The notes beneath the pieces are model-generated. The model made no database searches, was not told the origin of the DNA, and saw only the letters and a program-made list of their open reading frames with translations. A stretch of DNA of 64,000 bases, from contig CBDATO010000003.1 of assembly GCA_965199805.1 (NCBI GenBank), positions 1,116,001 through 1,180,000 of the forward strand, given 5' to 3'. This document shows positions 15,387 through 23,253 of the stretch, piece by piece (the first letter of the stretch is position 1; every line of letters begins with the position of its first letter). Origin of the DNA: DATAZK01 sp965199805 (GTDB lineage Bacteria > Actinomycetota > Actinomycetes > Frankiales > Frankiaceae). The position numbers and the translations under genes are program-made.

Positions 15387-17014
15387 GGGAGCAGTTTGCC
15401 CGGATTCAGGATGCCGCCGGGGTCGAGCTGCCGCTTGACGGCACGCAGCACGTCGACGCCCAGCTCGCCGATCTCGTCCGCGAGCCAGGGCGCGTGGTCG
15501 CGGCCCACGGCGTGGTGGTGGGTGATCGTGCCGCCCGCGGCGATCATGGCGTCGCTCGCCGCCCGCTTGGCCGCGTCCCACTGACCCATCGGGTCGGTGG
15601 CCGACGCCGGCGCCAGCACCGTGAAGTAGAGCGACGCCCCGGCCGGATACAGGTGCGAGACGTGACAGCCCACAACGGCGTCGTCGAGGGAGCCGGCGAG
15701 CGCGGCGCGTACGGCGGCGTACAGCCGGGGCAGCTGCTGCCACGTGGTCGCCGTCTCCAGCGTTTCGACGAGCACCCCCGCGTCCATCAGGTCATCGCGC
15801 AGGTACGGCGCCGCGAACCGGCCCGCGGCCCACGTCTCCCCCGCGCTGGTGCCCACCGGGATGCCCCCACCCTTGCGCAGGATCCTGGCGGCGAGCTTGC
15901 GGCGGACGGCGACCGAATCCGCCGAGCCCTCCCAGCCGAAGATACCCATCGCCCGCGCGCCGCGCAGGGTCAGGTAGGCGCCGGCGGCGCCGCCCCCGTG
16001 GCCGGAGATCGCGAGGTTGACCCGCGTCTCGTCCTCGTCCGACAGCCGTGACACGTCGGGCGCGAGCCGCTCCTGCTCGAGCGTGCGCACCACCTCGAGA
16101 CCGGCCTGTAATGACTTGAAGAACCAGCCCTCATAGCGCCGGACCGCCGGCAGCGGGCATACGCACATGGTGACCTCGGTGATGACACCGAACGCGCCCT
16201 CGCTGCCCAGCAGGAGCTGACGCAGATCCGGCCCGGCGGCGCTGCGCGGGGCGCGGCCGAGGCGCAGCGGACCGCTCGGAGTCGCGGCGGTCAAGGCCAT
16301 CACCATGTCGTCGCTGCGGCCGTACCCGGTCGACGCCTGCCCGGCCGAGCGGGTGGCCGCGTAACCGCCGATGGTCGCGAACTCGTACGACTGCGGGAAG
16401 TGGCCGAGCGTGTAGCCGCGGGCGTTGAGCAGCTCCTCGGCCTGTGGCCCGCGTAGCCCGGGCTGCAGCCGCGCCGTGTGGGAGATGGGGTCGAGCTCGA
16501 TCATCCGGTCCAGGCGGCGCAGGTCGAGCGCGAGCACCGCGGAGAACTCCCCGCGCAGCGGCTCGACGCCACCCACCACGCTGGTGCCGCCGCCGAACGG
16601 CACCACCGCTATGCGCTCACGCGCGCAAACGTCCAGGACGGCCTGCACCTGGTCGGGGCCGAGCGGCGCGACGACGGCGTCGGGCGCCGCCAGGAGGTCG
16701 CCGGCCCGCAGCCGCAGCAGGTCGCGGTAGGAGCGGCCGAGCGCGTGGGCCGTCCGCCCCGCAGAGCTCGTGTCGACCTCGGCGTGCCGACCGAGCTCGT
16801 CGAGCACTGCGGCCGGCAATGCGCTCGGGGGCAAGGTCACGGCATCGGCGGCGACCGGCGGCGCCGGTGGGGTGAGCCGTCCGGCGAAGGTCTCGTCGAG
16901 GAAGCGCCGCATGGGGGCGGTGATGCCGGGGCGGCGGTCGGCACTGCCCCAGCTGCTCCAGCCCGACGGCTGGGTGGCGCCGGCGACGGCTCCGGGAGAC
17001 GGGGTGGGGCTCAC
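15383..17014 (-). CDS. FAD-binding oxidase, alkyl-DHAP synthase-like
   Basis: A 543-residue VAO/PCMH-type flavoprotein closest to alkyldihydroxyacetonephosphate synthase. FAD-binding landmarks are VVPFGGGTSVVGG and EFATIGGYAATRSAGQAS. The C-terminal oxidase domain has SHLYPAGASLYFTV, the His-rich THHHAVGRDHAPWL and the LDPGGILNPGKLLP end. In eukaryotes this family swaps an acyl for an alkyl group on acyl-DHAP; bacterial members are little studied. The start is GTG 17014, with GGAGG at 6 nt, preferred to the longer frame from 17125. The gene is divergent from a TetR gene 32 bp away and coupled to a lipid kinase. Confidence 0.82.
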   Translation of the reverse strand: MSPTPSPGAVAGATQPSGWSSWGSADRRPGITAPMRRFLDETFAGRLTPPAPPVAADAVTLPPSALPAAVLDELGRHAEVDTSSAGRTAHALGRSYRDLLRLRAGDLLAAPDAVVAPLGPDQVQAVLDVCARERIAVVPFGGGTSVVGGVEPLRGEFSAVLALDLRRLDRMIELDPISHTARLQPGLRGPQAEELLNARGYTLGHFPQSYEFATIGGYAATRSAGQASTGYGRSDDMVMALTAATPSGPLRLGRAPRSAAGPDLRQLLLGSEGAFGVITEVTMCVCPLPAVRRYEGWFFKSLQAGLEVVRTLEQERLAPDVSRLSDEDETRVNLAISGHGGGAAGAYLTLRGARAMGIFGWEGSADSVAVRRKLAARILRKGGGIPVGTSAGETWAAGRFAAPYLRDDLMDAGVLVETLETATTWQQLPRLYAAVRAALAGSLDDAVVGCHVSHLYPAGASLYFTVLAPASATDPMGQWDAAKRAASDAMIAAGGTITHHHAVGRDHAPWLADEIGELGVDVLRAVKRQLDPGGILNPGKLLP

Positions 17015-17046
17015 GACGGCCTCCGGCCAGGCGTACGGTGTGACAT

Positions 17047-17670
17047 GTGACGTCGCAACGTAACACGGAGATCCTCCGGGCGGCCGCCGCCGAGGTGGCC
17101 GCTGTCGGGCTCCGCCGCACGTCACTCACGGATGTCGCCAAGCGCGCCGGCGTCAGCCGCATGACCGTCTACCGCGAGTACGGCGACGCCCCGACCCTGT
17201 GGCGGTCACTGCTCACGTACGAGATCACCGAGGTCGTGGCGCAGGCCGACCGTGCGGCCCAGGCCTCGGCGGGCACCGGCCGCGAGCGCCTGGTGCTGGC
17301 CGTGGTCGAGGGAGTGCGCCGGCTGTCGACGCACCCACTGGTCACACGGGTGCTCGAGCTGGACCCGGAGCTGATCCTGCCGTTCATCGTCGACCGGCTG
17401 GGCTCCGGTCAGGAGATCGCCGCCGAGAGCCTGCGCGGCATGCTGCGCGCCGGTATGGACGACGGCTCCGTGGGCCCGTGCGACGTCGCGGCCACCGCCC
17501 ACCTGCTGCTGCTCATCACCCAGTCACTGGTGTTCTCGGCACGCGTCATCCCGGCCGACACCACCGCCGACGCGGTCCTCGACCAGCTGCGCCACATGCT
17601 CGACAGCGCGCTGCTGCCGCCGCCCGCGACCCGCCCCAGCTCCGCTACTACCGATCGGGACCTCGCATGA
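17047..17670 (+). CDS. TetR-family regulator of the glycerolipid cluster
   Basis: A 207-residue TetR protein with the DNA-binding helix-turn-helix at residues 8-55 (TSLTDVAKRAGVSRMTVYREYG) and an all-helical effector domain. It begins 32 bp from the divergent AGPS-like oxidase and overlaps glpD by ATGA, so it probably controls both units. The intergenic strip holds an imperfect dyad around TGTGACGTCGCA that overlaps its own start. The ligand could be an acyl-CoA or glycerolipid intermediate, which is a guess from context. Confidence 0.88.
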   Translation: MTSQRNTEILRAAAAEVAAVGLRRTSLTDVAKRAGVSRMTVYREYGDAPTLWRSLLTYEITEVVAQADRAAQASAGTGRERLVLAVVEGVRRLSTHPLVTRVLELDPELILPFIVDRLGSGQEIAAESLRGMLRAGMDDGSVGPCDVAATAHLLLLITQSLVFSARVIPADTTADAVLDQLRHMLDSALLPPPATRPSSATTDRDLA

Positions 17671-19256
17671 CGATCCTCGACCCGCGCAGCGCCCTGACCG
17701 CCGCGCGGCGGCGCACCGAGTTGGCGACCCTGCCCGACAGCGATCTCGACGTGCTGGTCATCGGCGGTGGCATCACCGGGGTCGGGGTGGCGCTCGACGC
17801 CGCGAGCCGTGGCCTGTCGGTCGCCCTCGTCGAGGCGCACGACCTGGCGTTCGGCACCAGCCGCTGGAGCAGCAAGCTCGTGCACGGCGGGCTGCGCTAC
17901 CTCGCGAGCGGTGACGTCGCGCTCGCGTACGAGAGCGCCCGCGAGCGTGCCGCCCTGATGCGCACCATCGCGCCCCACCTGATCCGACCGCTACCGTTCC
18001 TGGTGCCGTACGCGCCGGACACCAGCCGCTCCGACCGCATCAAGGTCACGGTGGGTACGCGCGCTGCCGAAGTTTTGCGCGTCACCGCGCGAACGCGTCC
18101 CGGCACGCTGCCACGGGCCCGTCACGTCACCCCGGGCGAGGCCCGGCTGTGGGCGCCGGCGGCCCGGCCGGACCTCACCGGCGGCACCCTCTTCTGGGAC
18201 GGTCAGCTCGAGGACGACGCCCGGCTGGTCGTCGCGGTCGCGCGTACGGCCGCGGCGCACGGCGCGCGCATCCTCACCCGTGTCCGCGCGCTCGACGTCA
18301 CCGGAGACGGGGCGCTGCTGCAGGACGAGCTCACCGGCGAGCAGCTGCGGGTCACGGCCCGCGCGGTGGTCAACGCCGCCGGCGTGTGGGCCGGGCCGCT
18401 CGCCGGCACGTCCGACGACGGTCAGCCCATCGCCCGGCTGCGCCCGTCCAAGGGCACGCACATCCTGCTCCGGGCCAGCACGCTCGCCGACCCGCCCGCC
18501 GCGCTGATGCTGGCGGTGCCCGGCGAGTCCAACCGCTTCGTCTTCGCCTTGCCTCACCCCGACGGTCTCGTCATCTGCGGGCTGACCGACGACCCGGTCG
18601 CGCAGGTGACCGACGTGCCCGTCGCCGACCGGTCCGAGATCGACTTCCTGCTCGTCACGCTGTCGCACTGGCTCGCGCGGCCGTTGGACGACAGCCACGT
18701 CGTCGGGTCGTTCGCCGGGCTGCGGCCGCTCGTGGCCGGCTCCGACGCCGACACCGGCAAGCGCACGGCCGACCTGTCGCGCCACCACCTCGTCGCCCGC
18801 GCGACGAACGGCGTCGTCACCGTGGTCGGCGGCAAGCTCACCACCTACCGCCGCATGGCCGAGGACACGGTCGACCACCTGCAGCTGACCTCCGTCCCCT
18901 GCCGCACGCGCCGGCTGCCGCTCGTCGGAGCCGCGGCCGTCGATCCCGCCTCGCCGCCGGCCGACCCGCGGCTGATCCGCCGTTACGGCTCGGAGGCCGC
19001 CGCGGTCGCGGCACTCGCCGACGCCGATCCCGACCTCGCCCGGCCGGTGGCCGCCGGCATCCCGGTGCTGGGCGTCGAGGTGGCCTGGGCGCTGCTCGCG
19101 GAGGGCGCGCTCGACGTCGTGGACGTGCTGGAGCGCCGTACCCGGCTCGGCCTCGTACCCGCGGACGCCGAAGCCGCCGAGGACGCGGTCACCCGCATCG
19201 TCGAGCGCTACGGCCCCGGCTTGGCGGCCTCGCTCGCGGACGCCGGCGCAGCCTGA
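17667..19256 (+). CDS. glpD: Aerobic glycerol-3-phosphate dehydrogenase
   Basis: A 529-residue GlpA/GlpD-family flavoenzyme. It has the FAD Rossmann fingerprint VIGGGITGVGVALDAASRG (residues 30-48), SSKLVHGGLRYL, KGTHILLRA, GGKLTTYRRMAEDTVD and a C-terminal DAO_C cap. It oxidises sn-glycerol-3-phosphate to DHAP and feeds electrons to quinones at the membrane. The ATG overlaps the tetR stop. Its 3' end overlaps the convergent DUF6758 gene by 49 nt. With the AGPS-like oxidase and lipid kinase it forms a DHAP/glycerolipid neighbourhood. Confidence 0.93.
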   Translation: MTILDPRSALTAARRRTELATLPDSDLDVLVIGGGITGVGVALDAASRGLSVALVEAHDLAFGTSRWSSKLVHGGLRYLASGDVALAYESARERAALMRTIAPHLIRPLPFLVPYAPDTSRSDRIKVTVGTRAAEVLRVTARTRPGTLPRARHVTPGEARLWAPAARPDLTGGTLFWDGQLEDDARLVVAVARTAAAHGARILTRVRALDVTGDGALLQDELTGEQLRVTARAVVNAAGVWAGPLAGTSDDGQPIARLRPSKGTHILLRASTLADPPAALMLAVPGESNRFVFALPHPDGLVICGLTDDPVAQVTDVPVADRSEIDFLLVTLSHWLARPLDDSHVVGSFAGLRPLVAGSDADTGKRTADLSRHHLVARATNGVVTVVGGKLTTYRRMAEDTVDHLQLTSVPCRTRRLPLVGAAAVDPASPPADPRLIRRYGSEAAAVAALADADPDLARPVAAGIPVLGVEVAWALLAEGALDVVDVLERRTRLGLVPADAEAAEDAVTRIVERYGPGLAASLADAGAA

Positions 19257-19900
19257 CGGGACGGGCGTGAGAGCCGCCGGCTCGGCGCCCCGAAGAGCAG
19301 ATCGGCGTACGCGTCCTCGCCGCCCGGCGACTCGGTCAGGTCGGCCAGGATGATGTGCTCGATCAGCAGCAGGCTTGCGCTGGCCGGCCAGAACGCCGCA
19401 GCCAGCCAGACCCCCTTGGACTCCCCCGCGTAGGCGACGTGGTCGACATCGGCCCCGGGCAGCGCCCAGAGCGGCGCCGGGTGCCCGGCGGCGGTCACCT
19501 TCGCCTCGCCGACACCTTCACCGGCACGGAGCTCGTACGCGGGGAGACCGGCGAGCCGCGCGGCCAGCCCGACCCCGGGCTCCTCCGCGACGAAGGCCAC
19601 CTCCGCCGGACCCCCCAGCGGACCCGTGCCGCAGATCGCGACCGCGGTGGCGCGGGCACCGGTGCGCTCGTCGCCTGCCCAGCCGAAGCCGCTCACGCAC
19701 CATCCGGGCGGCAGCCGGTCGGGCATCCACACGGGTACGCGGGCCGCCCCACGGAGATGGTCGAGCGCGTGTGGCGTGACGGTCGGCGCGTCGTAGAACG
19801 GCAGGCATTCCCCGTGGTCGGCGCACTGCCAGGCGCTCGACCACAGTCCGGGCTCGCGGAGCGACCCCAGGCAATGCACGCATTTCGGGATGACGGACAC
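19208..19900 (-). CDS. DUF6758 family protein
   Basis: A 230-residue actinobacterial protein with an N-terminal zinc-ribbon-like start (CVHCLGSLREPGLWSSAWQC), then VPVWMPDRLPPGW, a GPLGGPAEVAFVAEEPGVGL core, and GVWLAAAFWPASASLLL near the end. This order fits DUF6758. No biochemical role is known. The 3' end overlaps glpD by 49 nt on the other strand. Confidence 0.8.
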   Translation of the reverse strand: MSVIPKCVHCLGSLREPGLWSSAWQCADHGECLPFYDAPTVTPHALDHLRGAARVPVWMPDRLPPGWCVSGFGWAGDERTGARATAVAICGTGPLGGPAEVAFVAEEPGVGLAARLAGLPAYELRAGEGVGEAKVTAAGHPAPLWALPGADVDHVAYAGESKGVWLAAAFWPASASLLLIEHIILADLTESPGGEDAYADLLFGAPSRRLSRPSRQAAPASASEAAKPGP

Positions 19901-20034
19901 GGCTCTCCCTCCCGCTGCTACCTGTCACCGAGAGTCGGCCGCCCCTCGCCGGCCGTCAAGACTGTCCGGCATCTGTCACCCGCGGCGGCGCCGCCGCGAC
20001 TGGGGCCGGCGCGCCGTCGTGATGGACTGCCGAG

Positions 20035-20445
20035 GTGACCGAAACGGCCCTGACCGGCACCGATGCCATCCCGTGCGTCGGCGCCATCATCACCGGGCCC
20101 GACGGCCTGTTGCTGCTCATCCGGCGCGGCAACGAGCCCGGCCGCGGCCTGTGGTCGCTTCCCGGGGGCCGGGTCGAACCGGACGAGTCGCACGTCGCCG
20201 CCGTGATCCGCGAGGTCCGCGAGGAGACCGGGCTCGCCGTCTACGTCGGGCCGCTCGCCGGACAGGTGCGCCGCGGCAGCTACGCGATCAGCGATTACCA
20301 CGCCGTGATCCTTGCCGGTGAACCGGTGGCGGGCAGCGATGCCACCGACGTCTGCTGGGCCGACCCGCGGGAGCTCGACACCACCGACGGACTCGTCGAG
20401 GCGCTGACCTCGTGGGGCATACCGCTGCCGACCCGGCAGGCCTGA
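20035..20445 (+). CDS. NUDIX hydrolase
   Basis: A 136-residue NUDIX domain with a full Nudix box, GGRVEPDESHVAAVIREVREETG (split here as GGRVEPDES and REVREETG, near residues 44-66). It would hydrolyse a nucleoside diphosphate linked to some moiety; the short length and lack of extra domains fit MutT/ADP-ribose type house-cleaning enzymes. A GTG start at 20035 is used. A membrane-protein gene follows after 4 nt. Confidence 0.92.
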   Translation: MTETALTGTDAIPCVGAIITGPDGLLLLIRRGNEPGRGLWSLPGGRVEPDESHVAAVIREVREETGLAVYVGPLAGQVRRGSYAISDYHAVILAGEPVAGSDATDVCWADPRELDTTDGLVEALTSWGIPLPTRQA

Positions 20446-20449
20446 CCTC

Positions 20450-21094
20450 GTGCGCCGCTACGTGCCCCCGGAGCCCGGTCCGCTCCTGCGCAGCCGGCGC
20501 GACGAGGACGACGCTGTCCTGGACGACCTCTTCGGTCCGCCCGACGACGACGGCCCCGGCGCGTTCGACATCGCCCTGGTGGCAGCAGGGATCGGACTGC
20601 TCGTGGGCGGGCTCGTCGCCGACCTGACCGGACTCGTCGTCCTCGGAGCACTGGTGCTGCTGCTCGGCCTGGTGCTGCCGCTCCGGAGCGTCCTGCGCCG
20701 CCGCGGACTGCGATCGCGGGCGCCCGGGCTGCCGCTCGCCGGCGACGATAACGTGTTGGACCGGTTTACCGCCGCGTACGACGCGATCTACGCGTCCGGG
20801 CGGCCGGCCGCGGCGGTGGCCCGTCCGGTCGTCCACCTGGCGGCGGTCGAGGTGGCGACCCTGCTGGACGGCGAGCCGATCGGCGGCCCGGCCCAGCGTG
20901 CGTACGTGATCCAGCGCGTCGAACTGCTGGAACGGGTACGCGCCCAGCTCGAGGCCGGACGCCTCGGGTCCCTCGACACCGCCCTCGATCCGCGTGAGGC
21001 CCAGGCCCTCGGCCGGTTGGAGCTCGAGTCGGCCACCCATTCGTCGCTCGAGGCCCTGCAGCGCCTCACCCACCGCGAGGAGCCACCCGGATGA
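20450..21094 (+). CDS. Membrane protein of unknown function, 214 aa
   Basis: An acidic, Pro-rich N-terminus (about 38 residues) precedes two adjacent hydrophobic helices (IALVAAGIGLLVGGLVADLTG then VLGALVLLLGLVLPL), followed by a basic loop and a helical cytoplasmic domain rich in Ala/Arg/Glu. No family recognised. It starts 4 nt after the NUDIX gene and overlaps the next gene by ATGA, so the two membrane-related genes are coupled. Confidence 0.65.
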   Translation: MRRYVPPEPGPLLRSRRDEDDAVLDDLFGPPDDDGPGAFDIALVAAGIGLLVGGLVADLTGLVVLGALVLLLGLVLPLRSVLRRRGLRSRAPGLPLAGDDNVLDRFTAAYDAIYASGRPAAAVARPVVHLAAVEVATLLDGEPIGGPAQRAYVIQRVELLERVRAQLEAGRLGSLDTALDPREAQALGRLELESATHSSLEALQRLTHREEPPG

Positions 21095-22044
21095 CCGAGC
21101 CGTCGAACGACGATCAGGTCGGGATCGTCGGCCGGATCCTGACCGCCCCACTGCTGCCCTTCGTCGCCCTCTGGTACGCGATCCAGGGGCTGGGCCGCGG
21201 CTTCCTCCGCGCGCTGGACGCCGTGACGCGAGCCGTCGCCGAGGTCGTCGCCCGGCTCCTCGTGCCCGTCGTCGCGCGACTGGTCGCCGGGCTCCGCGCG
21301 CTCGGGCGCGCGCTGCTCACCCCGTTCCGGATCCTCGGCACCTTTCTCGCCGCGTTCGGCCGCCGGCTCGCGGTCGGCTTCCGTGCGCTGGGCCGCGCGT
21401 TGCTCACCCCGTTCCGTGCGCTGGGCGGCCTGCTCACCGCCGTCGGACGCCGGCTCGCCGTCGCCTTCCGCGCCCTCGGCCGCGCCTTGCTCACCCCGTT
21501 CCGTGCGCTGCGCGGCCTGCTCACCGCCGTCGGACGCCGGCTCGCCGTCGCCTTCCGCGCCCTCGGCCGCACGCTGCTCACCCCGTTCCGTGCGCTGGGC
21601 CGCCTGCTCACCGCCGTCGGACGCCGGCTCGCCGTCGCCTTCCGCGCCCTCGGCCAACAGCTACGCGCGCCGTTCCGGCTGCTGGCGCGCGCAAGCCGCG
21701 CCGTGCTGCGCTGGTGCGCCACCGGCTTCCGGCAGATCGGCACCACGCTGACCGCCGCAGGCCGCCTGCTGCGCCGGCCCTTCGTGCTTGCCGCGAAGCT
21801 CCTGCGTCGTCTGGTCGCCGCGCCCACGCAGTGGTTGCGACTACTCGGCCGGGCCCTCGTCCGCGGCGTCCGTACCGCGAGCCGTTGGTTGCGCGACGGG
21901 TTCGCCCCGGTAAGGCGGGCCGGACGCAGCGCGACCGCTCTCGTACGCCGCACGAGCGCCGGAGCGGCCCGCAGCATCGCCGCCCCCCTGCGCGCCACCC
22001 GGCGGAGCATCCGCGCGTCGCTTCCCGGCAGCCGACGGGGTTGA
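21091..22044 (+). CDS. Arg-rich amphipathic tandem-repeat protein, 317 aa
   Basis: The N-terminus is hydrophobic (ILTAPLLPFVALWYAIQG). The body consists of near-identical 29-residue units of the type RALLTPFRALGGLLTAVGRR followed by LAVAFRALG, repeated four times and then degenerating. Each unit is two short helices with one face of Leu/Ala/Phe/Val and Arg on the other, and the protein has almost no acidic residues after residue 60. The frame has the high third-position GC expected of coding DNA and is linked by ATGA to the upstream membrane gene. Binding to membranes or nucleic acid is plausible, but I know of no described family. Confidence 0.6.
   Translation: MTEPSNDDQVGIVGRILTAPLLPFVALWYAIQGLGRGFLRALDAVTRAVAEVVARLLVPVVARLVAGLRALGRALLTPFRILGTFLAAFGRRLAVGFRALGRALLTPFRALGGLLTAVGRRLAVAFRALGRALLTPFRALRGLLTAVGRRLAVAFRALGRTLLTPFRALGRLLTAVGRRLAVAFRALGQQLRAPFRLLARASRAVLRWCATGFRQIGTTLTAAGRLLRRPFVLAAKLLRRLVAAPTQWLRLLGRALVRGVRTASRWLRDGFAPVRRAGRSATALVRRTSAGAARSIAAPLRATRRSIRASLPGSRRG
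21294..21656. repeat. 87-bp tandem repeats
   Basis: The word GCTCACCCCGTTCCG recurs at 21315, 21402, 21489 and 21576, exactly 87 bp apart. The units are in frame with the surrounding gene (29 codons) and are more similar at the DNA level in the central two or three copies, which points to recent duplication. Confidence 0.9.
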
Positions 22045-22054
22045 GGGGCGGGCG

Positions 22055-22561
22055 TCAGCCCTCGCGCAGGACCGGCCGGCCGGGCTGCTCGCCGCCGCGC
22101 ACCTCGCCGTACACCCGCTTCGGCACCATGACCTTGCGCCGGAAGATGCAGACCAGCGTGCCGTCCTGGTTGTAGCCCTTGGTCTCGACGTGAACGATCC
22201 CGCGGTCGTTCTTCGACTTCGACTCGGTCTTGTCGAGCACCAGGCTCTCGCCGTAGATGGTGTCGCCGTGGAACGTCGGGGCGACGTGGCGCAGCGACTC
22301 GACCTCCAGGTTCGCGATCGCCTTGCCGCTCACGTCCGGCACCGACATGCCGAGCAGCAGCGAGTAGATGTAATTGCCGACCACCACGTTCTTGCCGAAC
22401 TGCGTCGTCGCCTCGGCGTAGTGCGCGTCGAGGTGCAGCGGATGGTGGTTCATGGTCAGCAGGCAGAACAGGTGGTCGTCGTACTCGGTGACCGTCTTGC
22501 CCGGCCAGTGCTTGTACACGTCACCGGGCTCGAACTCTTCGAAGTAGCGACCGAACTGCAT
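22055..22561 (-). CDS. MaoC-family hydratase, mesaconyl-CoA hydratase-like
   Basis: A 168-residue single hot-dog MaoC dehydratase. The start MQFGRYFEEFEPGDVYKHWP, the strong TMNHHPLHLDAHYAEA hydratase motif and VVVGNYIYSLLLGMSV match the group found in actinobacterial ethylmalonyl-CoA pathway clusters next to crotonyl-CoA reductase. There it hydrates mesaconyl-CoA to beta-methylmalyl-CoA. The substrate is inferred by resemblance. The ATG at 22561 is the only sensible start. The pathway partners lie 4-6 kb away at 26017 and 27259. Confidence 0.82.
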   Translation of the reverse strand: MQFGRYFEEFEPGDVYKHWPGKTVTEYDDHLFCLLTMNHHPLHLDAHYAEATTQFGKNVVVGNYIYSLLLGMSVPDVSGKAIANLEVESLRHVAPTFHGDTIYGESLVLDKTESKSKNDRGIVHVETKGYNQDGTLVCIFRRKVMVPKRVYGEVRGGEQPGRPVLREG

Positions 22562-22584
22562 CGCCCCATCTTGCCGTCCGGCGG

Positions 22585-23181
22585 TCAGTCGAGGGGCACC
22601 GCCGCCCGTTCGGGGTCGCGCAGGTCGGTGCCGTAGGCGAGCCAGCGCTCCTCCAGGGCCTCGGCGCCGTGCACGCGCTTGAACGCCGCCTCGTTCGGCA
22701 GCAGCGGCAGCAGCGGCAGGAATTGCACCGGTGACACCCAGCCGGGGAGCTCGAGGTCGTCCACCAGACCCCCGGGCTGCGCGACGAGCACGGCCGTCAT
22801 ACGCGAGCCGATGAACAGGGGCTCGCCCAGGCTGAGACTCGCCCCGGCGCCGACGACGACGCCCTCCACGGCCGGCGTACTGGCGAGCACCGCCAGCGTC
22901 CGAAGCACCCCGGGATGGCTGCCGCCGGGACGCGCCCGCAGGCTGAGCAGCAGCTCGGCCCGCGGGCCGGAAGGGTCGACGGTGCCCGCGCCGGCGCTGC
23001 TCATCGCCTCGCGGGACATGCCGACGGTCGCGTACCTGATGAGGCCGTCGGGTTCGGGGCCGAACCGCAACACGTCGATGGCCCGGGTGCCGAGGAACGT
23101 CACGCTTCCCTTGCCGGAATGTGGACCGAGCGCTGACTCGAGGTGCGCGGTGACGGAAACCAGCGCGTCCGAGGGATCCAT
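22585..23181 (-). CDS. Suppressor of fused (SUFU) domain protein
   Basis: A 198-residue SUFU-domain protein, with VTFLGTRAIDVLRFGPEPDG near residues 28-47, YATVGMSREAM, and VSPVQFLPLLPLLPNEAAF near the end, features typical of bacterial SUFU proteins. These are single soluble domains sometimes linked to immunity or stress, with no assigned function in actinobacteria. The start is ATG 23181; no ribosome site is evident. It is divergent from the TerD-family gene, 72 bp away. Confidence 0.85.
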   Translation of the reverse strand: MDPSDALVSVTAHLESALGPHSGKGSVTFLGTRAIDVLRFGPEPDGLIRYATVGMSREAMSSAGAGTVDPSGPRAELLLSLRARPGGSHPGVLRTLAVLASTPAVEGVVVGAGASLSLGEPLFIGSRMTAVLVAQPGGLVDDLELPGWVSPVQFLPLLPLLPNEAAFKRVHGAEALEERWLAYGTDLRDPERAAVPLD

Positions 23182-23253
23182 TGGCTGCACGATGTGATCG
23201 TGCCCGTGCTGGTGCGTGCCTGAGGCGAGAGCGGATGGAATAGGTTGCGGCCC

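Noticed and set aside
21114..22010. Minus-strand frame opposite the 87-bp repeat gene
   Set aside because: The plus-strand frame is linked by ATGA to its upstream gene and has better third-position GC; the antisense frame only mirrors the repeats.
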